Source: Argyresthia goedartella
Lineage: Eukaryota > Arthropoda > Insecta > Lepidoptera > Argyresthiidae
Assembly (NCBI GenBank): GCA_949825045.1
Contig: OX463829.1
Coordinates: forward strand, 30,319,715-30,383,714
Length of the DNA: 64,000 bases
Direction of reading: 5' to 3'
Below, in pieces: positions 10,531-20,000 of the stretch. Position 1 is the stretch's first letter. Each line of letters begins with the position of its first letter. A model generated the notes under the pieces. The model was given only the letters and a program-made list of their open reading frames with translations. It was not told the origin of the DNA and did not search any database. A program made the translations under genes and the position numbers.

Positions 10531-11481
10531 TCAGGGGGTATTTTTGGTGTTGGCAGAGACATCACTATAAAAAGAGTTAGGACTTGAATTTGTAGGGGTG
10601 TGGCATTCATTTTCCAACTTCTCGTCGTGATGTTCTGGTGAATCGGAGGATGTTGCCAAGTGCTTAGTGGGGGTGGGGCACTTAGGTCCCACTTTCTCGT
10701 CCAGGTCGTGGATGTTCTTGATAGGAATGGCTGGTTTCTTTTCTGCTTTTCGTAAGAGAATAGTTCCACCGCTGATCCAGACGAATTTGTAGTCGTAGAC
10801 ACTTGCCCGTTGCCTGGCTTCATGAAATAACTGCCTGTTTTTCCGGGTGAGCCGCTCATTAACAAAGACGTTCTTCGAAGTACCAGGTACAAATTCATTA
10901 GAGCTGACTTTGTTGAGTTTTCTAGTTTTAGCTGCTTTTAAAATTTCATCACGCTTCGATTTGCGCAACAGGCGTACCACGATGGGGCGAGGTCCCTTAG
11001 GTTTAGAGTCTAAATTTTCGGAGGATTGTGTTTGTTTACGTGGACCTGCGCGGTAAGTGTCGTCTACGTCAGTCTCCTTTAGTTCAATGCCTATCTTGCT
11101 GGAAAGTACCGTGGCAATATGGTAAAGGCTTTCGTTTTCCACTTCCGGAATTCCCACAATCTCAATCTCATTCTTTACTAGCTGTTGGGCCTGCATGTCT
11201 ATGATGGTTTGCATTTCGTTGACTGACAGCTGCAGATTATCCAAATCTTTTTTGCCTTGGTCCACCTTCTTTTCAACAGAACCCAAACGCACTAGCATTG
11301 ACGAGATGGTCTCCAGGTTGTTTTTTACCTCGTTCAAATCGTTTCTCAGACCGCGTATCTCTTCCATCACTAGGCTAAGGCTTGGAGATTCTGAGCCTTG
11401 TGGTTCCGATGTGGCTTTAGTTTTCGCTGGCCCCCGTTTGGCCCGGGTTCCACCTGCCGCTTTCGGATCCGATGAGGCCAT
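10531..11481 (-). CDS. Jockey-like LINE ORF1 (coiled coil plus baculovirus FP-like domain)
   Basis: An ATG-started frame of 316 codons encoding the RNA-binding partner of ORF2. Residues 1-30 are basic. Residues about 35-95 form a heptad-rich coiled coil (MEEIRGLRNDLNEVKNN). Residues about 100-200 look like an RRM-type fold (EIEIVGIPEVENESL, GPRPIVVRLLR). Residues about 205-255 (NERLTRKNRQLFHEARQRA, YKFVWISGGTILLRKAE) resemble the C-terminal domain of baculovirus FP-like proteins, a similarity known for several insect LINE ORF1s. The Ser/Pro-rich tail is probably disordered. The related element at 61.2-62.1 kb keeps the same YKFVWV...VRK motif. Confidence 0.8.
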   Translation of the reverse strand: MASSDPKAAGGTRAKRGPAKTKATSEPQGSESPSLSLVMEEIRGLRNDLNEVKNNLETISSMLVRLGSVEKKVDQGKKDLDNLQLSVNEMQTIIDMQAQQLVKNEIEIVGIPEVENESLYHIATVLSSKIGIELKETDVDDTYRAGPRKQTQSSENLDSKPKGPRPIVVRLLRKSKRDEILKAAKTRKLNKVSSNEFVPGTSKNVFVNERLTRKNRQLFHEARQRASVYDYKFVWISGGTILLRKAEKKPAIPIKNIHDLDEKVGPKCPTPTKHLATSSDSPEHHDEKLENECHTPTNSSPNSFYSDVSANTKNTP

Positions 11482-11910
11482 ATCGAGAAAAACGCTCCGC
11501 TTGTCTCTCCGCTTGGTTTGCCGCTATGTTTGTGGCAGCTGTGCGGATGATTCACTGCAGCGGTCGGAGCTGTGAGATTGAGACAGAAGTATCCCGTCTC
11601 TTCTGATGTAGGAGTGAGACAGCAGATCGCCAACGCTTGATGGCATAGTCTGAGTAATTGTCTTAAAACTCACTTTTAGGGCTTGATGTGGTGTGTTAAT
11701 CACTAGGTAACTTCGAAAAAGAATGGTTATCACTGGTAGACCTCTTCTTTAGGTCAAAACTGTAGCATACGCTATTTTTATCAATTAAACTAACTGAAGC
11801 AACAGTAAACACGTCCGGCTGTGCCGCTTACGCTTAACAAAAATAACAATAACCCGATAATTCCGTTTGAAAATGTAAATGAGAGGGTCGCCGCTATGAC
11901 CGGTTAGTGA

Positions 11911-12185
11911 CACCATCAAGTGCAGTTCTACCTACATTACAAAATGTATTATTTTAAGCACTACTCTACTGTGAGATCTTTAGTTTCGTGTAGTAAAATG
12001 TATTATTTTGAGCACTATATTGTGAGATCCTGGTACCTTGTATCTTTACCATGCTTCTTTTCCAAGAGATTTAAAGATTTTTTTCATAAAGTTCTTGACT
12101 TTACTTCAATAGGTAGGTGCCTTAATTAAATTGTTTACTAAATCGAATCACAATGTTTTCTTGTTAATGTTCTTTTCAGTAAAAT
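11911..12185. repeat. Two-copy short direct repeat in unannotated DNA
   Basis: The run aaaatgtattatttt plus agcacta and gtgagatc occurs twice, near 11940-11975 and 11996-12030, as a roughly 57-bp tandem duplication. No gene is recognised in this stretch. Confidence 0.55.
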
Positions 12186-12665
12186 GACTATGGCCCTTTT
12201 CATACGTGCCTGTTTAAGTATTCTGCGCCGCCCGGCCATCCGGTAGCGAGGTGTATGGGCACGCACGAGCTTTCATCTTGTACTGCGGCGTAGTTTACCC
12301 GGCGAGCTCATACATTTCACCACCGGATACCTGCGCCCACCGCCACTGGTGAAAAAGGTCATATTCTCCAGGTTAGTGAATAAGCAGTACTGTACGTAAG
12401 TAAGTACAAAGTGCTTTGCGAGATCTGTCCATCGAGGTACCATAAAATACACGAGGTTAAATTCCCCAAAGCGGGTAAAATTTAATTAACTGGCAACCCC
12501 AATTACACAGTCGCGCCCCCCTGTCAGTGTCATCTACCAGCCAAAACATCCATGTAAACTATTTACAGTGCGTAAATAGTTTTCAACTTCAGTTTAAATA
12601 AAGTGTACAGATAACTTTTCAGTTAAATTTCTTTATATCTAGTTAGTTTTTTTTAAGTATTTCAG
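12186..12665 (+). other. LTR-like 3' end (putative) ahead of a primer binding site
   Basis: The sequence ending at 12664 in ...atttca lies one base before a classical tRNA-Lys primer binding site, as the 3' end of a 5' LTR would. A poly(A) signal AATAAA is at 12597-12602. The 5' limit of the LTR is not defined, because I saw no second LTR in the window to compare with. GC-rich sequence at 12220-12350 may belong to it or to a separate small element with weak inverted ends. Confidence 0.45.
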
Positions 12666-12682
12666 TGGCGCCCGAACAGGGA
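12666..12682 (+). other. Retroelement primer binding site (tRNA-Lys type)
   Basis: tggcgcccgaacaggga is complementary to the 3' end of a tRNA-Lys, the primer used by many LTR retroelements for minus-strand synthesis. No gag or pol follows. A short frame starting at 12705 runs about 48 codons and then stops. This is therefore a stump of an LTR element, cut soon after the leader. Confidence 0.75.
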
Positions 12683-13539
12683 ATTTTCGAAATCGATCTC
12701 ATAGATGGAGCTCTCTCCATCCCACTTCACGGTGTTGCCAACCGCCACTGACGAGAAGAACGAAAACGAAACGAAACTGGAAGTTGAAGTGACCATAGAT
12801 TATAACATTAATTTAAGATACTACTACTACATAACATTACTAACATAACATGTTAACGAGACGAGGAATGGAATACATTGTGTATGGCTGAAGCGTTATT
12901 TCACGCTGAAAATTATGCATTACATTGGACAATTATAGAATGGTCTGAGCTACTTTAAGTTGTGGAAGGTTTATAACGACACTAAAATACAGATTATTTT
13001 ATTTATAACAATTTTGTGAGAACGGGTTGTAAGACTGTTTTAACTCCATATTATAAGTGTTTTTAAGAAATTGAATAAATAACACTGTATGTCTATAGAA
13101 TACATTTTTGTTAGCACGAAAGTAGCAATTTCATTAACATCAAATGCGAATATGCAAAGGAGCATGGCAAATAAAAAAATAAATGAATTGATCTCCCTTT
13201 AAAAATTGACAATCTTGGCTACTAAACTAAGTAAGTCAATTTCTCTCTCATTATCATTGTTCATAAAAACATGTTAATGGTTCCCAAAAATGGTAAACAA
13301 CGGTTAAAAAAAATAAGTAAATTTCAAAAGTATATAATTAAATGTTAATTTAATTTTAAATATTTGTAATACTGCATGATCGATATTGATTATCGTTTAA
13401 AATTATTTTTCAAATCAATTCATAAATACTTATTATTTTAGATTTAATGTACATACCGAAATATTCTTTTTTATTATATTATATTGTGATTATAGGCCAA
13501 GTATAAAATTATGCGAATTCCATATAACAAACGAGAACA
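12683..13539. other. AT-rich stretch without a recognised gene
   Basis: It holds a short open frame at 12705-12852 next to the primer binding site, then AT-rich non-coding sequence. Nothing else is recognised. Confidence 0.4.
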
Positions 13540-13661
13540 TTCCGTTGTAATAATAACAATAATAATAATCTTTATTTCAGGCTTACAAAAAAAACATATC
13601 TATAAATACCTTACAACTAGAGATTCATAATGTAATATAAAAAACACACTAAATATAATTT
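13540..13661 (-). mobile_element. 3' terminal fragment of a LINE with (ATT)n tail
   Basis: On the - strand it reads gcctgaaataaagatt followed by ATT repeats, the same 3' end as the LINE fragment at 59372-60370 (gcctgaaataaagaaatt then ATT repeats). It is interrupted or bordered at 13661 by the DNA transposon at 13662. Confidence 0.55.
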
Positions 13662-13691
13662 GAGGCTATCAGCGCAAACGTGGTGTAACCC
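13662..13691 (+). repeat. Left TIR of the Sola-like transposon
   Basis: 30 bp, inverse of 21803-21832 with one mismatch (c versus a at the eighteenth base). Preceded by the TSD ATTT. Confidence 0.9.
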
Positions 13692-14002
13692 CAGATTTCG
13701 TCTTTTGAGATAATGAGGAGTTAAAATTTGGTTGAATTGTTTTTTAATTTAGTTTGATCTATGTTTTTTTTATAGTTGTTTTTTAAATAATTTTATAAAA
13801 AGATCCCTTAAATCTACAATATTTGTGTACTTTTGTGATAATTAAGCTTAAAAATTACAAAAAAAGTGGGTTACACCACTTCTGTATTTATCATATTTTG
13901 GTTCAATTTTAAATAATAAAAAGGTTACACCAAATAAAGACAAGTTTAATACGAATATAATCAAAACAGTACCACATTTTTATACGTCCATGACAACAAG
14001 GT

Positions 14003-17000
14003 TTATTCTTCATCTGTCTCATCATAATACGCTTCATCTCGGACCATGTTTGAGCTATTTAGGTTATTATAAAAAGTGTGATGAACTGGTGGGATGAACT
14101 GCAACAATTCAAGAAGATCTTTCTTCTTTTTTTCAGCGATGGTTGGTTTTTCCAATGCATCGAGATGTGTTATAGTCACTGACTGCCGTATTTTTACACT
14201 GACTTCATTGAAGAGGACTTCTTCATTATTCGAATATTTGTAGAAAATTGAAAATGGATGAAATTCATGGAATTTCAACCACTGAATTTTCAACCATTCT
14301 ACCTTGCTGTTATCAAGCGAAATTTTTCTGTTAGTTATATTTTTTTCCAGTGATTTCGAGGAAAAAAAATCACTAGCTGTCATTCTTATTATTTTGAATG
14401 GTTGTGACTTTCGAGCTGTTTTAATTACTTCGAGCCAGTTCTCTGGAATGTATATTTCCTTGAAATATTTTTTATTCTTCTCTATTAGACCAAAATCTTG
14501 GTCGCATGGTAAGTATGAATGCCCACTGACCAAAAATTTATGATCTATTTGTTCAACAGTAAAGTCCGGATGAGATACCACATACTGACAAAACAACGAC
14601 AACTTTATGTTTCTATTCTGTCCCCCGCATTGGTCAGAATACATGATTACTTTTTTAGTAGTCACATATTTTTTAAAAAAGTACAGCAAGCATGATCCAA
14701 TTTCTTGCGGTCCTCTTGAAGCATCTGACTCATCCCAAACAAACATGTAGGCATCATCTGTCCCCATGTTGTGAATCCCAAAGCAAAAAGTCCAAAGCTG
14801 TCTTTTGTAATACACTATTCCAGTAGTCAACACGGGAGTAGGTAGGGTTTTCATTAAGTCAAAGGTGATTACAGTGATGTCAGTTGATGATTTTGCCAAA
14901 GCCGTATCTTCTTGTAATCCCTCTCTGGCACTGTCTGCTTTCAAAAAAAAAGGGTGTCGCTCGCTTCACTACGTAAACACCTCTTAAAAGGCACCTCCGT
15001 GTTAAAAATTAAATAAGGATATAATTACGCTTAAACAAGTACATTTTTTTTGTGATATAATATAGATTAAGTATAGACACTATTAAATCAATTGTATCAA
15101 CCGGACTAAACAAGTGATTAAAGTGAAAAAGACACAATATTACCATAACAAGAAACAGTGTAAAAGTGATCAGTTACAACCGTACATAGATACGAAAGCA
15201 GTGTTAAACAAGGTCATATCAGCAAATAACATATAAACTCAGTGAGCAATATCATAACTTACGTTATTCGTTGTGTAAATCTTGTGACAAATATCGTGCA
15301 GTGCAAAGTCCACCAACTACATAACGCACAGATGCACCTTCACCGACCTTCAACTACATAGGACCCAAAGACTATATTCGACGCGTCTCTTAGCGACTCG
15401 ATAGCCGAACGGTTAAGGAGGCTGACTATACTGTGCAGCGCAAGGTGGACATGGTTCGAGTCCCACCACGACTCATAATTTTTTCGATTTTACTTTTTTT
15501 TTTTTTTTTTTTTCTTCACCTGTGCGATAAATCAAGCACTTGTTGATGAATACCAAACATAACCTGTGATCTACCAGCTGTACCAAGCAAGATTACATAA
15601 TACCAAAAAGACGTAATAGTTCCAAGATCAGACCACCAGAAGTCACTTGCACATCCACGAGCCTATACTGCCTGCAAGTGCAAGATGAAGTCTGCGAAAC
15701 AAACGCTGCTTCCAAGAATTCAGTCGCCAAACAGTGGACAAAAAATCAACAAAAATACACAAATTGATAACACGATGACCCCAGTCGGAGTAACATTTAG
15801 AAAAAGATTCAAGCCTAGATTACTGGAAGATTCAATGCGCAAACAATCATTGCATGAAAATCTGGAAAATAGTAATCTCAGTACTTCCAGCACAGAAACC
15901 TTGAATAGAAGTCTACCAGACCTATCAATAAGACTGGAGAATCTGCGAGAAAGTAATTATAAGGAAGAAATTGAAGAACTCAAACAGAATATAGCCAGTG
16001 CACACACAGAAATAGACAATCTTCTGATTGAAAACAATGACCTGAAATGTATTATTGGAAAAATCACCCAACAGAATGACATTTACAAACAAATTTATAT
16101 TGACAATATGAGCATGAGCACGAAGAAAAAGAAATTATTTAAGAAACTAATTTATGACAAAGTGGGAAAAGAGGTGGAGTCTCGAACAGAAACCCCAACA
16201 CGCAATGAACAATACATTGACACAAAAAAAGGACACACAGAAACTGCGAATGAAGACGACAATGAAAACGTTAAAAATAAGAAAGAATCAGAAATCTCAA
16301 AACACGAGAAACGAGATAATCACGCTGAAGAAGGAAGCACTAAAAATGAAGGCGTGAAAGAAAATGTGAAGAAAACAACGAATGAAGAGACAACACCTTA
16401 TGAAGAAAAACTACTAAAAAAAACAAATGAAATCAAGATTGATGGAAAAGACAAGAGTTCAATTTTCATTTTCGGAGGACGGCAATGCACAAGACTATCA
16501 TCAGAGCTCATGTACAAAATGAACACGCAAAAAAAGGTGAAAGACTACAACATCACTTCTTTCATAAAACCCAATGCAAAATCTGAAGAGATTGGGAAAA
16601 CATGTGATCTATTCAGCATAAAAGAAGATGACTACGTCATTCTGTCAATTGGTGAACACGACAACAACCCGACCAAACTACTGATGGACTTGGGAGCAAT
16701 TCTTCAAAAATTGGAGAAACCCAATGTGATACTGCTTAGTATAAGTAAATCAGACTACCTAAATGAAAACAAGCTGAATGATACATTGTTAATAGCCAGT
16801 AAAAATCATAAAAATTGTACCTTCTTAAAAATAGGACAACATGACAGGGAAACGTTTTTAACAAGGTTAGACACAATGAGCAAAATGATAAATAATGCGA
16901 TCGCTCAAAATGATTATGATACAAATTATCTGAATTACAACAAAAGATCGATAGATTTAAACTTTGCTTCAAAAAAAGCACAAACTTCCAATACACAATC

Positions 17001-20000
17001 AAATAATAAAGCAAATAATAACAACGAAAACAGACACACAAAACCAGGTACAATTCCCTATTACTTCTCTAAGGATATAACCTCAAAAACAAAATACGAC
17101 ATCCAACAAAAAGTAAAGACTCAAACCAAAATATTAAACTTCTTCCCGGTGCTTAGCAATACAAAGAAAACGACACGTATCACACAAGAAGTGAGCAACA
17201 ATAACTTTTTTCGAGCCTAAACAAACTGATTTCATATTGTTACACCAAAATATAGCTAGCCTAACAAGTAAAAAAGAAATCATAGAGATAACGATCGCGG
17301 AACTAAATGATAATAATATAGACCCAGATATCCTTTGTTTCTCAGAAACATTTATTAAAACAGGTGATGAACAAAACGCTTATATACATGGGTACGAATT
17401 AGCAGCGACTTACTGTAGAGTACAAAAAAGAGGCGGGGTATGTATTTTCGTACGAGAAGGACTGCCGCACATTCCTAAACATAATTTTGACAGTCTATGT
17501 CAAAAAAGTGCTTTTGAGTGCTGCGCTACTGAGATTCCGCATCACAACTTTATAATAATATGTCTATATAGAACGGATGAACGAAACAAACCAACAAATG
17601 CGAAGGTCTTTTTAGAAAAATTTGAACAAATGTTATACATTGTATCAAAGAAATATCCTAAGAAAAGAATAATTATTGCAGGTGACATTAATATTAATAC
17701 AATTAAAGAATCCATATATTCAAATAGACTACTTGACATCATAAAAAATTATAATCTGACTAATCACATTGACAAGCCTACTAGGCGCAATGCCTGTCTT
17801 GACCATATAATAAGTACTGTAAAAGCGGGAACAGGATCTATAATCCCGCTCGGCCTCTCTGATCATGAAACTGCCCAGATATTAAAGATACCAGTGAAAT
17901 CGAAGGTTAACATACCAAAAACAGTGTTCGTTTACCGAAGAGATTTTTGTGAGGATAATCTAAACAAATTTAAAGAGTGTCTTGAAAGTCTTTCCTTTTC
18001 TGATGTGTACGGTGAAGCTGACTTGAACCAATCTTTCAACGAATTTCATGATCTACTATGTTTGTTTTACAGCTTATGCTTTCCTTCAAAAAGAGTAAAG
18101 ATAACTAGAACAAAAAAACAAAAATGGATGTCTCAAGGTCTAAAAATTAGCTGTAAAGTAAAAAGAATACTAAGGTTTAACTTCTATAAACACAAAACAA
18201 GAACCACAAAAAATGTGTTTAAAAGGTATGCTCAGATACTAAAAAAATGTACACAAGTAGCCCAAAGAAATAACAATAGTAAATTTATAATCAACAGCAG
18301 AAATGTGTGCAAAGCTTCCTGGACAATCATCCAGAATGAAATGGGGCCCACAAATCAAATACAGGGCATTGAAAGGATACTGTACGAGGGAAAAAGTGTC
18401 ACAAATCCGGTAGATATTGCAAACACAATTAATGATTATTTCATTGATACAACAAATATAAACAACAGTAATAATACATTCCAAAAGACGAGTCACTCAC
18501 TGGACAAAACAATTTTCTTAGAACCTATATGTCCAATTGAAACTTATAAGATCATCATGTCCCTCAATAATACTAATGCTTCAGGAAGCGACGGCCTGAC
18601 TACGAAAGTCTTAAAAAGATGTGCTAACGAACTTTGCTTCGTGCTAACGTATCTGATCAATCTATCTCTAGAGTCAGGGTGTTTTCCATCAAAACTTAAA
18701 CAATCTGTAGTTAAACCGTTGCATAAGAAAGGCAGTAGAGACGATGTTGGTAACTATCGGCCAATAACACTGATCTCAATACTGTCAAAAGTATTTGAGA
18801 AAGCCATGCAAATTCGACTCAACAATTTTTTTACCGCACATCAAATATTAAAACCCGATCAATATGGATTCCAAAAAAAAAATCTACAACACTAGCGGCC
18901 TTTAATCTAGTTAGCAATTTAAGCCGACGGGTTGATCAAAAAAAAACTACGACTCTTTTATTGTTTGACATGTCCAAAGCCTTCGACTTTGTTGACCATG
19001 AAGTACTGCTGATAAAACTTGAACAATGCGGAATAAGAGGCCCATCACTGTCCTGGATAAAAACGTACTTAGGGGACCGATCCCAATATGTAGAAACCAC
19101 AAGAGTAGAAGATAATGTCTTAAAAACATATAAGTCACAACCTAGGTTTAATAAATACGGAGTGCCACAAGGCAGTGTCCTTGGTCCTCTCTTATTCCTC
19201 ATATACATAAATGATCTCTCAGACCACATCAAACACAAATGTATATTATTTGCTGATGACATTTCAATAATAGTGACACAAAAAAATAATAATTTAAGTA
19301 ATCATATCTCGGACCTTAATGAAACTGTGACAACCATTGTAAATTATTTAATCAATTCCAATTTAAAAGTAAATTTAACAAAAACTAATATAATGAATTT
19401 TAATAAAACTATAAATAATAAATTACTAAGTATAAATCACCAAGGACAACAATTACAAAATGTAGACCATGCAACATTCTTAGGTATAATAATTGATAAG
19501 AATCTAAATTGGAAGGAGCATACCAAGAAAGTGTGCGGAAAATTAAATAGATTTGTATTTGTCTTAAGAAGGCTAAGTAAAGTTGCATCAAGACAAACGG
19601 CGATATCGGCCTACTACGGATATATAGAAGCAGCACTCAGATATGCCTTGATCATCTGGGGAAACGGTACCGACAAGCAAGCGGTTTTTATCGCTCAAAA
19701 AAAATGCATCCGATCAATAGTTGGAGTACCGCAGCACGTATCATGCAAGCCATTGTTTCGCGAGTTAAAAATACTACCATTTCCCTGTCTATATATAATG
19801 GAAGTAGCGAAATTTGTTAAACTTAACACAAATCTATTTGCCAGGGCTAGTGATGTATATCCCAGAAATACCAGAAATCCCGATAAGCTTGTTTATAAAC
19901 ACTGTCCCAGAACAGCACTGTACCAAAATAATTGTGACGCAATGTGTATCGCGGTGTACAATAAGATACCTCGATATATTAAAAACCTCGATGTTAATCT

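Larger units (their letters stand above)
6893..11910 (-). mobile_element. Near-complete Jockey-like LINE
   Basis: A - strand non-LTR element with an open ORF1 (10531-11481), an open ORF2 (7331-10276), a 3' UTR (6930-7330) and a short-repeat 3' tail. The tail reads as tandem tacaaa units on the + strand around 6896-6915. The 5' leader probably extends to about 11750-11910, but that edge is not marked by a target-site duplication I could find. The same family recurs, badly damaged, at 61150-64000. Confidence 0.75.

Noticed and set aside
10257..10898. 213-codon - strand frame overlapping LINE ORF1
   Set aside because: It is out of frame with ORF1 and ORF2, low in complexity and hydrophobic at the end. 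ORF1 in the other frame has clear domains, so this is a shadow.
12186..12370. Small MITE with ends like tatggcccttttca / tgaaaaaggtcata
   Set aside because: The inverted ends have several mismatches and no target duplication is visible; left inside the LTR-like block.
15392..15478. Functional tRNA gene in the LINE leader
   Set aside because: The T stem beside the perfect B box has several mismatches and the acceptor ends do not pair, so it cannot be called a working tRNA.
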